From: Segatella copri
Lineage (GTDB): Bacteria > Bacteroidota > Bacteroidia > Bacteroidales > Bacteroidaceae
NCBI RefSeq assembly: GCF_009494395.1
Contig: NZ_VZCB01000082.1
Span: 1 to 64,000, forward strand
DNA: 64,000 nucleotides
Direction of reading: 5' to 3'
In this document: positions 1 through 8,568 of the stretch, piece after piece
Layout of the letters: each line of letters begins with the position of its first letter
Position numbering within the stretch: position 1 is the stretch's first letter
The notes under the pieces: generated by a model
Databases searched by the model: none
What the model was told of the DNA's origin: nothing
What the model saw: only the letters and a program-made list of their open reading frames with translations
Position numbers and translations under genes: made by a program

Positions 1-1087
1 CTTGATTTCTACCATAATCGTACATGGCTTGAACTTGCTGTAACTGAGTTTTTCTGGCTCCTATCAAGTCAGAGTCATTATACTCAGAACTTTGCAAGGC
101 ATACTTCATAGCCATTGCCGGTTGATTAACCTTTGCATAATACTGAGCCAAAGTTTTTGTTGTAGAAGCTTTGACGCTATATGATTTACACAACTTTAAG
201 CTTAAGGAAAGATTGGCATAAGCTGAGTCTAACTTATTTACAAACAGATAATAACTCCCTTTTAGGCATAATACATAAGCCTTAGAATCTTCATATTCCA
301 AATTTCCCTCATACCCTGTAGAAAAGTATGCTTCAAAAGCCTTTTTCGCTTTAATTGTGTCTTGCTTTTCTAAATAATAGTCAGAATTGCAGCCTAAGGC
401 TATCATAGCATTATAGTCATCTCCTATTTGCTTGAACAGACTTGCAGCATGTAAGTTTATTGCAATAACAGAATCTGTATTTCCTAAATAGTAATATGCA
501 CTGCTTCGGTTTTGGTAATTCACAATGGCATTGAATGTATCCTTTGCCAAATAGGCATACTTCTCCGCCTTACCAAAAGCATCTAACAATTGATAAGGTA
601 AGTATTGCTTATCAAACAAAATTCCCATCTGGCTGTATACTCTATAAAGCGTGCCATAGTCGCAATCTGTGGCTGTGGTATCGGCTTGCTCCGTCGCTTT
701 ATTATAATACTCCAATGCCATTGGTGCCTCATGCAAATCTCTATACACACATCCCAACACATAGTTGGCAAGCATCCGCTCGTTAGCCGAACCATGATGG
801 TCATAATAATCCACCACTTCCTTCATCACGCTATCAGATGTGAACGTGATGCAAGCCTTGTTCATCGCCTTATGCCGCAACAACTCATAGCGCATTTTTT
901 GCGATTGGGAAAACTCTGGCAGCTGGGGCTTTATTCCATCAAGCATCCGGATGGCAACCGTTGCAGAGTCGTCATCTACATCCATGATGCTATCTGCCCG
1001 CTTCATCAAATCATCATACTTCCTGTTTCCTGCACAAGATGCAAGAATCAGGAGGATTAACAACAAATATATGACCTTTTCTTTCAT
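1..1087 (-). CDS. TPR-repeat lipoprotein, 3' end beyond window
   Basis: Reading the minus strand from the ATG at 1087 gives 362 open codons to the window edge. A lipoprotein signal with lipobox LASC (Cys18) is followed by helical repeats typical of tetratricopeptide proteins. The visible part ends in MYDYGRNQ, a sequence seen in Bacteroidota TPR regulators just before a membrane helix and a cytoplasmic tail (family recollection). The promoter lies just upstream. Function unknown; sensing or scaffolding at the inner membrane is an inference. The C-terminal half is missing only because the window ends. Confidence 0.8.
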   Translation of the reverse strand, partial: MKEKVIYLLLILLILASCAGNRKYDDLMKRADSIMDVDDDSATVAIRMLDGIKPQLPEFSQSQKMRYELLRHKAMNKACITFTSDSVMKEVVDYYDHHGSANERMLANYVLGCVYRDLHEAPMALEYYNKATEQADTTATDCDYGTLYRVYSQMGILFDKQYLPYQLLDAFGKAEKYAYLAKDTFNAIVNYQNRSSAYYYLGNTDSVIAINLHAASLFKQIGDDYNAMIALGCNSDYYLEKQDTIKAKKAFEAYFSTGYEGNLEYEDSKAYVLCLKGSYYLFVNKLDSAYANLSLSLKLCKSYSVKASTTKTLAQYYAKVNQPAMAMKYALQSSEYNDSDLIGARKTQLQQVQAMYDYGRNQ

Positions 1088-1102
1088 TCCTCTCTTTTTT
1101 TT

Positions 1103-1111
1103 GCAAAAGTA
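1103..1111 (-). promoter_or_regulatory. -7 promoter element of the TPR lipoprotein
   Basis: TACTTTTGC on the minus strand fits the Bacteroidota TAnnTTTGC element. Its distance to the ATG at 1087 leaves a very short leader with an AGAGAGGA purine run. Confidence 0.6.
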
Positions 1112-1172
1112 CGAAAAAATAAAGAAACTACAACATAATGTCTCTATAAAATAAGGAAAAGATACTATCACA

Positions 1173-1261
1173 AACCGCACATCAGCCGAAAGACGCCCGC
1201 ACAACAGCTGTTATGCAAGCGCACATCAGGTGATGTGCAAGCGCACAACAGCTGATGTGCG
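1173..1261. repeat. Nested palindromic repeat block
   Basis: CCGCACATCAGC (1173) and GCTGATGTGCGG (1250) are perfect inverted copies. Between them are a second palindrome (GCACATCA-gg-TGATGTGC) and two GCACAACAGCTG units separated by GCAAGC spacers. The block can fold into a long hairpin. It has no ORF and lies between two convergent-looking 5'/3' gene ends (1088-1426 holds no gene). Confidence 0.7.
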
Positions 1262-1339
1262 GTCTTAGATACTATATTTCCCAACAATTTCTACTGTCTT
1301 TTCCAACAACTTCTATCGTATATATAGAAGTCTTTTACT

Positions 1340-1408
1340 AGGTTCTTCCGTTAAATGCGAAGACGCTTACCATGTAAGACGTATAGCTTTAACGGAAGAA
1401 CCTTTTTA
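1340..1408. repeat. 16-bp perfect inverted repeat, terminator-like
   Basis: AGGTTCTTCCGTTAAA (1340-1355) pairs perfectly with 1388-1403. A smaller CTTAC-cat-GTAAG hairpin sits in the loop. Five T follow on the plus strand, so it looks like a plus-strand terminator although no plus-strand gene precedes it. It lies just after the trmH stop on the minus strand. Confidence 0.65.
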
Positions 1409-1426
1409 AAAAACGTGTACTCTTTT

Positions 1427-1969
1427 TTAATGGATAATAATGAGTTTGGCAAACTCCCAGACAACAATGCCAGCAGTAACGCTGACATTCAGGGAATGCT
1501 TTGTACCAAACTGAGGAATTTCCAGGCAGCCATCACTCATATCTACGATGTTCTGCTTTACGCCTTTTACTTCATTTCCAAAAATAACAGCATAACCCTT
1601 CTCTTCTTCAGTGTGGGTTTCCGGCAAGTTCTGCAGCTTGGTAGAACCTTCTACCTGCTCAATACTATATACAAAGTAGCCTTTTTGCTTCAACTTCTCT
1701 ACAGCTTCTTCTGTAGTCTTGAAGTATTCCCAATCCACACTGTCTTCGCCTCCCAGAGCCGTCTTATGGATTTCGGCATTAGGAGGAGTAGCAGTAATAC
1801 CACAAAGATACACCGCCTCAACTCTGAAGGCATCGCAAGAGCGAAAGACACTTCCTACATTATATAAGGATCGCACATCATCGAGAACAACAACCAAAGG
1901 AAGTTTTTCAGCTTCCTTGAATTCCTCCAGGGTGAGGCGATTCATCTCTATCGTTCTTAATTTACGCAT
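1427..1969 (-). CDS. TrmH/SpoU-family RNA 2'-O-methyltransferase
   Basis: 180 residues with the three SPOUT motifs: NVGSVFRSCDAF (residues 37-48), IFGNEVKGV (129-137) and IPQFGTKHSLNVSVTAG (151-167). These form the trefoil knot that binds S-adenosylmethionine, and Arg43 is the expected catalytic arginine. The exact RNA target (tRNA Gm18 or rRNA) cannot be told from sequence. The start overlaps the sufE end by 8 bp, so both are probably translated from one message running from 3664 leftward. Confidence 0.88.
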   Translation of the reverse strand: MRKLRTIEMNRLTLEEFKEAEKLPLVVVLDDVRSLYNVGSVFRSCDAFRVEAVYLCGITATPPNAEIHKTALGGEDSVDWEYFKTTEEAVEKLKQKGYFVYSIEQVEGSTKLQNLPETHTEEEKGYAVIFGNEVKGVKQNIVDMSDGCLEIPQFGTKHSLNVSVTAGIVVWEFAKLIIIH

Positions 1970-2399
1970 TGCCTTCTGCTTCTTTTGTTTTGTAAGCCAA
2001 GGCGTACATACGTATCTGCTTAATCATCGCCAGAAGACCATTACTGCGAGTAGGACTCAAATGATCCTTCAAACCAATCTTCTCTACGAAATAGAGATCA
2101 GCATCCATAATCTCTGTTGGAGTATGACCGCTCAACACGCGAATCAGGAGAGCGATGATGCCCTTCACGATAAGCGCATCACTATCGGCAGTAAAGACGA
2201 GCTTACCATCTACATAGTCACACTGCAACCAAACACGACTCTGACAACCGTCGATAAGGTTCTGCTCGTTCTTATATTTCTCTTCGAGAGGAGCCAGTTC
2301 ATTGCCCAAATCAATGAGCATCTGATACTTGTCCATCCAGTCGGTAAAGTCCTGGAACTCCTCAACTACTTCATCCTGCAAATCATTAATTGTTGCCAT
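1962..2399 (-). CDS. sufE: SufE family sulfur acceptor
   Basis: 145 residues, the usual SufE size. Cys52 in the DGCQSRVW motif is the conserved sulfur acceptor. SufE takes persulfide from the cysteine desulfurase SufS and stimulates it for Fe-S cluster assembly. The N-terminal helices and the GLLAMIKQIR C-terminal segment fit the family. The stop abuts the U32 gene start region (shared base 2399), suggesting translational coupling. The neighbouring U32 protein needs an Fe-S cluster, a plausible functional link. Confidence 0.9.
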   Translation of the reverse strand: MATINDLQDEVVEEFQDFTDWMDKYQMLIDLGNELAPLEEKYKNEQNLIDGCQSRVWLQCDYVDGKLVFTADSDALIVKGIIALLIRVLSGHTPTEIMDADLYFVEKIGLKDHLSPTRSNGLLAMIKQIRMYALAYKTKEAEGNA

Positions 2400-3664
2400 T
2401 ATTTTATTTCTTTAATTTCGTTTACTGTAATCAACTTATAGAGCTTATCGTTAGGGCGAACCTTGCCAGGCACAGGAACGGAAACTCTCCAACCCTGCTG
2501 CGCTGTTTCCACTGGCTTCAGGTCGTAACGGATTTCATCGGCATTGAGATACATCACGCCGGTAGTGTTACCCGTAATGAGAAGCTTCTCACCCTTATCA
2601 AAGGTTGAAGCCTCTACGGCAACCTCTGCTACGCCCAATTTAGAGAAGTATTTCATCACCTTACCCACAAGAACCTTCTTCTCTGTAGCCACAGAACCAT
2701 AATGCTTATTCCACTCACCGAGAGTCTGACCCTGATAATAACCATCCCAGAAACCACGGTTGAATACGGTGGCAAGTTTTTCGTCCCAGGCATCCTTCTT
2801 CTCTTCTGTAAAGGTGCCGTCAAGAACTGCAGCTATCGCTTCCTTATAGCATTTCACTACAGTATATACATATTCAGGACCACGGGCACGACCCTCAATC
2901 TTGAAGACGCGAACACCAGCATCCATCATGCGGTCGATGAAGCGGATGGTCTTCAGATCCTTAGGACTCATCACATACTTGTTGTCGATTTCCAACTGGT
3001 TACCGGTTTCATTATCAGTAACGGTATAACTGCGACGGCAGATTTGCACACACTCACCACGGTTGGCAGAACGGTTGGCATTGGCAAGACTCATATAGCA
3101 CTTACCGGAAACCGCCATGCACAAAGCACCATGACAGAACATTTCGATACGAATCTGCTTGCCCATCGGACCGCAGATATTCTGCTTCTCAATCTGCTCA
3201 TGGATGTGCTTCACCTGATCCATGTTTAATTCACGTGCCAATACAGATACATCTGCAAAACGTGCATAAAACTTCAAAGCCTCTGTATTAGAGATGTTTA
3301 ACTGTGTGGATAAATGAACTTCCTCACCTACCTCATTACAATAGCTCATCACAGCCACGTCACTGGCGATTACTGCAGAAATACCAGCCTCCTTGGCAGC
3401 ATCAATGATTTCTTTCATCGTCTCAATGTCGTCATCATATATTACCGTATTAACGGTAAGATAAGTCTTGATGCCATGCTCATTGCAGGTAGCAGCAATC
3501 TCACGCAAATCGTCGATAGTAAAATGATTGGCAGAGTGAGAACGCATATTCAACTTACCGATTCCGAAATAAACAGAGTCGGCTCCAGCTTGAATGGCAG
3601 CAGCAAGGGATTCGCGAGATCCTACTGGCGCCATTACTTCAAATTCGTTTATCTTTGTATTCAT
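2399..3664 (-). CDS. U32 family protein, tRNA/rRNA hydroxylase (TrhP/YegQ type)
   Basis: About 421 residues. The N-terminal EVMAPVGSRESLAAAIQAGA is the U32 barrel signature. The cysteine pattern CHGALCMAVSGKCYMS plus RGECVQICR fits the cluster-binding cysteines of U32 proteins that hydroxylate RNA (TrhP on tRNA U34, RlhA on 23S rRNA). A C-terminal beta domain (KVLVGKVMKYF onward) is typical of YegQ/TrhP. An ATG at 3730 is possible, but a -7 element at 3690-3698 lies between, so the start at 3664 is preferred. First gene of the minus-strand operon with sufE and trmH. Confidence 0.82.
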   Translation of the reverse strand: MNTKINEFEVMAPVGSRESLAAAIQAGADSVYFGIGKLNMRSHSANHFTIDDLREIAATCNEHGIKTYLTVNTVIYDDDIETMKEIIDAAKEAGISAVIASDVAVMSYCNEVGEEVHLSTQLNISNTEALKFYARFADVSVLARELNMDQVKHIHEQIEKQNICGPMGKQIRIEMFCHGALCMAVSGKCYMSLANANRSANRGECVQICRRSYTVTDNETGNQLEIDNKYVMSPKDLKTIRFIDRMMDAGVRVFKIEGRARGPEYVYTVVKCYKEAIAAVLDGTFTEEKKDAWDEKLATVFNRGFWDGYYQGQTLGEWNKHYGSVATEKKVLVGKVMKYFSKLGVAEVAVEASTFDKGEKLLITGNTTGVMYLNADEIRYDLKPVETAQQGWRVSVPVPGKVRPNDKLYKLITVNEIKEIK

Positions 3665-3689
3665 GAATGCAATTTTTCTATTTGTGGGT

Positions 3690-3698
3690 GCAAAGTTA
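3690..3698 (-). promoter_or_regulatory. -7 promoter element of the U32-sufE-trmH operon
   Basis: TAACTTTGC on the minus strand, 25 bases upstream of the ATG at 3664. It decides the start codon. Confidence 0.75.
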
Positions 3699-3814
3699 CG
3701 CCAAAATAAAGACAATACAAAATTATTCAAGATTTATTTTATATTATAGGTGGCATTATGAAATCTTAACGCAAGAAATCAAGCTCTAGCTTACTCTAAA
3801 TCAAATAATAATTG

Positions 3815-3823
3815 TATCTTTGC
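3815..3823 (+). promoter_or_regulatory. -7 promoter element of the C1 peptidase
   Basis: TATCTTTGC, a perfect TAnnTTTGC match, about 73 bases upstream of the ATG at 3896. Confidence 0.7.
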
Positions 3824-3895
3824 TGCCCAGATTACTTATACCAAATAAGTAAATCAACATAGAAGATTATACACCTATATTATATATAAAGAGGT

Positions 3896-4966
3896 ATGAA
3901 GAAAATTATTATAGCATTTTTAGCAATAGTACTGATTGCAAGTTGTAACTACAAGAGAGATTCTGATCATCAACAGTCAGAGTATCAAATAGACAACCTG
4001 CCCGCATCAGTCAAGCTGATCAATACAACCCCTATCAAAGATCAGGGTGAAAGCGAACTCTGCTGGGCGTATGGCATGCTTGCAACCATCGAAAGCGAGC
4101 ATATCATGAAGGGCGACTCTGTTAATCTGTCCATTGCCTACGTGGCACGCATGATGCTTCAGGAACAGGCACTGGAATATTACTTTGCTCAGGGAAAGAA
4201 AGATATCAGCCTTCGTGGCACCGCTTCCATGCTTATACATTATATAGATAAGTATGGCGCCCAACCATACGACAGTTACGAAGATCCCAAGCATGTAAAC
4301 TATAAGGTGCTCTGCCGAAAGGTACAGAAGCTATGCGACAGTGCCATCTCCCAAAAGACGGGTATCGACAAACTCAAGGAAGATTTAAACAATCTCTTTG
4401 ATGCAGAAATAGGATACATGCCCGCCAAGGCTGTCCACATGCTAGGTGCCGAATACACCCCACAGGAGTTTGCCCACAGCGTATGCTATCCGGAAGAATA
4501 CGTATCGCTCACCAGTTTCTCCCATCATCCTTTCAGGGAATACTTCGCACTTGAGGTTCCAGACAACAGAATGCACGATGCCTTTCTCAACCTCCCTCTT
4601 GACGAGATGATGCTCCACATCCAAAAAGCAGTAGAAAAGGGTCACCCTGTCTGCTGGGAAGGCGACATCAGCGAACCAGGTTTCCAAACACCAAAGAAGA
4701 ACTATGTAGATGTTCGACCAGCGGAGCGACCTGTAACACAATTGTCACGTCAGAAGGAGTTTGAACAACTCCGCACTACCGATGATCACGTGATGGAAAT
4801 CATAGGTTCTTTCGTTGAAGGCAAGCAGCGCTATTACGTCTGCCGCAATTCATGGGGTAAGAAATGGGGAAACAAGGGACTCATCTATCTCTCGGAAGAC
4901 TATATCAAGCTAAAGACCATAGCCGTCTACATGAGTGAAGATGCCTTCCTTTATGATAAGGTTTAA
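3896..4966 (+). CDS. Papain-like (C1 family) cysteine peptidase lipoprotein
   Basis: 356 residues. A lipoprotein signal ends at Cys17 (LIASC). The active-site block is KDQGESELCWAYG with catalytic Cys56, a variant of papain QGxCGSCWAF. The histidine is in DDHVMEIIG (His298) and the asparagine in RNSWGKKWGNKG (Asn318), so the triad is complete. The ~240 residues between Cys and His resemble the long insert of aminopeptidase C/bleomycin-hydrolase types. Likely a surface or periplasmic peptidase. Monocistronic, own promoter. Confidence 0.87.
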   Translation: MKKIIIAFLAIVLIASCNYKRDSDHQQSEYQIDNLPASVKLINTTPIKDQGESELCWAYGMLATIESEHIMKGDSVNLSIAYVARMMLQEQALEYYFAQGKKDISLRGTASMLIHYIDKYGAQPYDSYEDPKHVNYKVLCRKVQKLCDSAISQKTGIDKLKEDLNNLFDAEIGYMPAKAVHMLGAEYTPQEFAHSVCYPEEYVSLTSFSHHPFREYFALEVPDNRMHDAFLNLPLDEMMLHIQKAVEKGHPVCWEGDISEPGFQTPKKNYVDVRPAERPVTQLSRQKEFEQLRTTDDHVMEIIGSFVEGKQRYYVCRNSWGKKWGNKGLIYLSEDYIKLKTIAVYMSEDAFLYDKV

Positions 4967-5109
4967 GATAGGTACGATAATACTTGATATAAGTCAAATA
5001 TCTGCTTCATAACACTTGTGTGCGCACACACATAGTTGATTTACATCAAAAAAGCGGGCTTTTTTAGCATTTTCCGCATAAAAGATTTGGCTGGTTGGCA
5101 AAATCGTCG

Positions 5110-5118
5110 TACCTTTGC
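5110..5118 (+). promoter_or_regulatory. Promoter of a non-coding transcript
   Basis: TACCTTTGC is a perfect -7 element, and TTG in ctggTTGgc lies at about the right distance for a -33 element. No long ORF follows for about 500 bases, only repeats and hairpins ending in a terminator. Confidence 0.7.
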
Positions 5119-5137
5119 ATCGTCAATAAGACAAAAA

Positions 5138-5345
5138 GGTTATTAGGTTTTTAGGTTAAGATTGTTAGTTGTTTATAGGTTATTAGTTAAAAGGTAAAAA
5201 AAAGATTGTTTATTCAAGGACGACAAAAGAAAATTTGTTTAGGTTATTAGGTTTTTAGGTTTAAGATTGTTAGTTGTTTAGTTTTTTTAGGTTATTAGTT
5301 TTAAGGTAAAGAAAAAAGATTGTTTATTCAAGGACGACAGGATAA
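5138..5345 (+). repeat. Two ~104-bp tandem repeats
   Basis: Units start at 5138 and 5242. Both read GGTTATTAGGTTTTTAGGTT, then AAGATTGTTAGTTGTTTA, then AAAAGATTGTTTATTCAAGG and ACGACA, with few differences. A partial third unit (AACTTAAGGTAAAAAAGAAA) begins near 5366. Confidence 0.8.
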
Positions 5346-5512
5346 TTTTTCAGTAGGTTAGGCGTAACTTAAGGTAAAAAAGAAAAATGTATCGGATAAC
5401 AAAAGATGAAGCCTGTGAGCAGTAAAATGACTGCTTCGGGCAACACAACGGAGGGGACTTGTGAAAGCAAACCTCCTTGAGTTATGAAAAAATTGGGAAT
5501 ATAGCATTAATG

Positions 5513-5558
5513 GTGCGCAATTTCGAGTACTCTCGAGGTTGCGCACTTTATTTTTATT
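5513..5558 (+). terminator. Intrinsic terminator of the candidate RNA
   Basis: GTGCGCAA (5513) pairs with TTGCGCAC (ends 5546), continued by two U-G pairs and TCGAG/CTCGA around a TACT loop. The U-run TTTATTTTTATT follows. Confidence 0.8.
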
Positions 5559-5601
5559 GAAAATATCTTCGATTTTATTTTGTATTACCAATGAAAAGTC
5601 G

Positions 5602-5610
5602 TAATTTTGC
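5602..5610 (+). promoter_or_regulatory. -7 promoter element of the rpoN operon
   Basis: TAATTTTGC. It overlaps an upstream in-frame ATG at 5607, so translation more likely starts at 5637. Confidence 0.7.
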
Positions 5611-5636
5611 AAAAGATTAATAAAGGCATTGAGAAT

Positions 5637-6287
5637 ATGGCAAGACATCCTTTGTGGAACGAAGATTACTGGCTGTTACTGTTACAGTTGTACCAGAAAA
5701 AGCCAATGGGCGTAAAACCTCTCTATTCGAAAGGAATGGTTGACTTGAGCCTGGAGCTCCACATTCAACCAGAATATCTGCATGAGCAGATGTTCAAACT
5801 GAGAATGGTTACTCCGCACATCAAGCGATTATGGGATAAATACGCCGATAATCCACGCAAACTGGCTCACGATATAGCTCTCGTCAGAAAGATGAGGGGA
5901 TGTGGCAATGCGCAAGCTTTCTTCGAAGGAGTGGCTTTGAAAGAATCATTCGAGAAAGATTGGGAACCGCTAGAAGCAGAACCTTCACTCACTCCGGTGA
6001 AGCTGATCATTATTCTTGATCTCTATTTCCAGCTTACCCCTATCACCATGGTACCAGAAACCCCTGAGATTATAGACCTCGCCAAGTTTATCAAAACAAC
6101 GCCGGAGATAATTGCAGAGGTGATGAGCGTATTCCGGTTCTGCGACCCTTATCTCAACAGAGAGGAAGAACCCGCAAGCCCACTCCTGGAACCATGCAGC
6201 GATATTTGGCAAAAATACGGTAATGGAAATCCGGATAAACTGTATCAGTTTGCCAATGAACTGAAAGAATATTTTAAGAACAAGTAA
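5637..6287 (+). CDS. Conserved hypothetical protein upstream of rpoN
   Basis: 216 residues, soluble, mostly helical, starting MARHPLWNEDYWLLLLQLYQ. No signal peptide, membrane segment or motif I can name. The start at 5637 is chosen because the earlier in-frame ATG (5607) lies inside the -7 promoter element. It is 40 bp upstream of rpoN on the same strand with no terminator between, so they are probably co-transcribed. A role related to sigma-54 control is only suggested by that position. Confidence 0.8.
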   Translation: MARHPLWNEDYWLLLLQLYQKKPMGVKPLYSKGMVDLSLELHIQPEYLHEQMFKLRMVTPHIKRLWDKYADNPRKLAHDIALVRKMRGCGNAQAFFEGVALKESFEKDWEPLEAEPSLTPVKLIIILDLYFQLTPITMVPETPEIIDLAKFIKTTPEIIAEVMSVFRFCDPYLNREEEPASPLLEPCSDIWQKYGNGNPDKLYQFANELKEYFKNK

Positions 6288-6327
6288 TATACAATCAAAT
6301 TATAGCTTAACTCAAAAAAGAAAAAAA

Positions 6328-7860
6328 ATGGCTCAGAAACTCATTCAGACACAGGCACAAAAGCTGCAACAGCTTCAAAAGCTCACCGCACAGCAGATAC
6401 TGCAGGTGAAGCTCTTGGAAATGCCTCTCACCGAACTGGAGGAAAGCGTAAATGCCGAACTGGACGATAATCCTGCACTGGAGAGTGAGAATCCAGACGA
6501 TATGCTGAACGAAAGCTACGATGGAGATACTCCGATGGATACTGATACAGAAAACTATAATGACGACAGCAACGAAGAGGCTGCCTACGAGGCTCAATCG
6601 GAAAAAGAAGAAAGAAAAGATGAACTGGACCAGGCTTTGGAAAGCATAGGAAGAGACGACCAGATGCCTGATTATAATACAGATAGATACAGCAATCAGG
6701 ACAATGCTGACTATGAAGAAATGGTGTATGGCGATACTACCTCCTTCTACGATAAGCTGAAGGAGCAGATGGATATGCACATACTCTCTGATAAGGAAAA
6801 GGAGATTATGGAATACCTCATCGGTTCGCTCGATGATGACGGTCTGCTACGCAAAGACCTAGACAGCATCTGCGATGAGCTTGCCATCTATCACAACATA
6901 GACGTAACGGAGAAAGAGATTGAACATGTGCTCCACATCCTCCAGACCTTCGACCCTGCAGGCGTTGGTGGCAGAAGCCTTCAGGAATGTCTCCTGCTGC
7001 AAGTCAAGAGATTGCCAAGAGGCGTTCTCCGCAAGACGATGGAAGAAGTTTTCACCGACTATTTCGAAGAATTCACCAAGAAACATTGGGATAAGATCAA
7101 GGCGGGACTCGAATTAAACGATACCCAGGTAGAAACCCTGCAGGAGGAAATCAGAAAGCTGAATCCTAAACCTGGTGCTTCAATGGGCGAAACGGAAGGC
7201 AGAAACATGCAGCAAATCACTCCCGACTTCATCATCGATACCAATGATGACGGTTCTATCACGTTCACCCTCAACCGCGGAAACGTTCCCGAGCTCACCG
7301 TGTCTCCATCATTTACTGATATGATAGACACCTACAAAAAGCACAAGGAAAAAATGAGCCGCCAAGACAAGGAGGCGCTGCTCTATGCCAAGGAAAAAGT
7401 AGACAAGGCTCAGGGATTTATCGAAGCTATCAAGCAACGTCGGCACACGCTCATCGTCACGATGAAAGCCATCATTGACATTCAGCGTCAGTTTTTCATG
7501 GATGGAGACGAAGCCGACCTGAAGCCGATGATTCTCAAAGACATAGCAGACCGTACAGGTTTGGATATCAGTACCATATCACGTGTCAGCAACGTAAAAT
7601 ATGCACAGACCAAATGGGGAATATTCCCACTCAAATTCTTCTTTGGCGACAGCTATGTAACGGAAAACGGAGAGGAGATGGCTACCCGCAAAATCAAGCT
7701 GGCCCTACAGGAGCTGATCAATAAGGAGGATAAGAAAAAACCACTAAGCGATGAAGCCCTTGCCAAGGCGCTCAAAGAGAAAGGTTTTCCTATTGCACGA
7801 CGCACGGTTGCCAAATACAGAGAGCAGTTCGGCATTCCGGTTGCACGACTCAGGAAATAA
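6328..7860 (+). CDS. rpoN: RNA polymerase sigma-54 factor
   Basis: 510 residues in standard order. The Gln/Leu-rich region I (residues 1-50, LIQTQAQKLQQLQKLTAQQI) contacts enhancer-binding activators. It is followed by an acidic linker, the core-binding region, a DNA-binding helix-turn-helix, and the C-terminal RpoN box ARRTVAKYRE, which recognises the -24 element. No sigma-54 activator gene is visible in this window. Second gene of a short operon after the 216-residue protein. Confidence 0.97.
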   Translation: MAQKLIQTQAQKLQQLQKLTAQQILQVKLLEMPLTELEESVNAELDDNPALESENPDDMLNESYDGDTPMDTDTENYNDDSNEEAAYEAQSEKEERKDELDQALESIGRDDQMPDYNTDRYSNQDNADYEEMVYGDTTSFYDKLKEQMDMHILSDKEKEIMEYLIGSLDDDGLLRKDLDSICDELAIYHNIDVTEKEIEHVLHILQTFDPAGVGGRSLQECLLLQVKRLPRGVLRKTMEEVFTDYFEEFTKKHWDKIKAGLELNDTQVETLQEEIRKLNPKPGASMGETEGRNMQQITPDFIIDTNDDGSITFTLNRGNVPELTVSPSFTDMIDTYKKHKEKMSRQDKEALLYAKEKVDKAQGFIEAIKQRRHTLIVTMKAIIDIQRQFFMDGDEADLKPMILKDIADRTGLDISTISRVSNVKYAQTKWGIFPLKFFFGDSYVTENGEEMATRKIKLALQELINKEDKKKPLSDEALAKALKEKGFPIARRTVAKYREQFGIPVARLRK

Positions 7861-7895
7861 GGAAAGATACGTTAGAGTTATGAAATATTAGAGTT

Positions 7896-8504
7896 ATGAA
7901 AGAGAAAAATATCATATTGGCAGCTCAGATTATGAGTATGATCTTCACCCCGTTCTATCTTCCGCTGGTAGGACTCACAGTGCTGTTCATATTCAGCTAC
8001 ATGGCATTATTGCCCATGGCTTATAAATTGACGATGCTTGCCTTTGTGTATCTGTTTACGGTTGTTACTCCATCCCTCCTGATACATCTATATCGCAGAG
8101 TACAGGGATGGACAGCCAAGGAATTAGGCAAGAAGGAGCGTCGTATCGTGCCATACATCATCTCCATCGTGTGCTATTTCTGCTGTTTCTTCTGGATGGA
8201 ATACCGCAATACGCCACGTGTCATCAGCATCATCGTGGTTGTAGCGATGGCAATACAGATGATTTGTGCCATCATCAATGTCTGGTGGAAAATCAGTACG
8301 CATACTGCAGCCATCGGTGGCGTGGCAGGCGCATTGGTATCCTATTCTATGGCGTTTTCCTTCAACCCGCTGTGGTGGCTCTGCTTAGTCTTGGTTCTGG
8401 CAGGAGCAGTAGGAACAGCCAGAATGATTCTGCGACAACATACGCTATCTCAGGTGGTTATGGGATTTCTGATAGGAATCGTCTGTGCTATTATGATTAT
8501 CTAG
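7896..8504 (+). CDS. PAP2-like integral membrane protein
   Basis: 202 residues with about six membrane helices. STHTA (near residue 132) and RMILRQHTLSQVVMGF (near residue 178) resemble the second and third PAP2 phosphatase motifs (SGH; SRxxxxxHxxxDvxxG), and KKERRIVPY resembles the first. The motif residues are partly changed (the SGH glycine and the Asp after the last His), so activity on a lipid phosphate is uncertain. The leader contains a duplicated TTAGAGTTATGAAA. The first copy starts an ATG-AAA-TAT-TAG mini-ORF, the second is the real start. Confidence 0.7.
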   Translation: MKEKNIILAAQIMSMIFTPFYLPLVGLTVLFIFSYMALLPMAYKLTMLAFVYLFTVVTPSLLIHLYRRVQGWTAKELGKKERRIVPYIISIVCYFCCFFWMEYRNTPRVISIIVVVAMAIQMICAIINVWWKISTHTAAIGGVAGALVSYSMAFSFNPLWWLCLVLVLAGAVGTARMILRQHTLSQVVMGFLIGIVCAIMII

Positions 8505-8568
8505 CATCAGTATCAGAAAGCACATTCTGCAAAGAAAAAAGTTTATAATTATAAATAAATAAGAAGAA

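Larger units (their letters stand above)
5125..5558 (+). ncRNA. Candidate structured RNA, ~430 nt
   Basis: Bounded by a promoter (5110) and an intrinsic terminator (5513-5558). The first half is two ~104-nt tandem repeats rich in GGTTATTAGG and ending in TTCAAGGACGACA. The second half has two hairpins: GCCTGTGAGCAGT/ACTGCTTCGGGC (5412-5442 region) and GGAGG/CCTCC (5450-5476). An ORF of 24 codons (5406-5480) overlaps them. I do not recognise a known class (not tmRNA, RNase P, SRP RNA). It could be a free small RNA or a leader attenuator for the gene at 5637, but that gene has its own promoter at 5602. Confidence 0.5.

Noticed and set aside
1355..1867. 170-codon plus-strand ORF
   Set aside because: It lies antisense to trmH, starts in a hairpin, and has no family-like composition.
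3662..3730. Longer start for the U32 protein (ATG at 3730)
   Set aside because: The -7 element at 3690-3698 lies within it, and family similarity starts only after MNTKINEFE.
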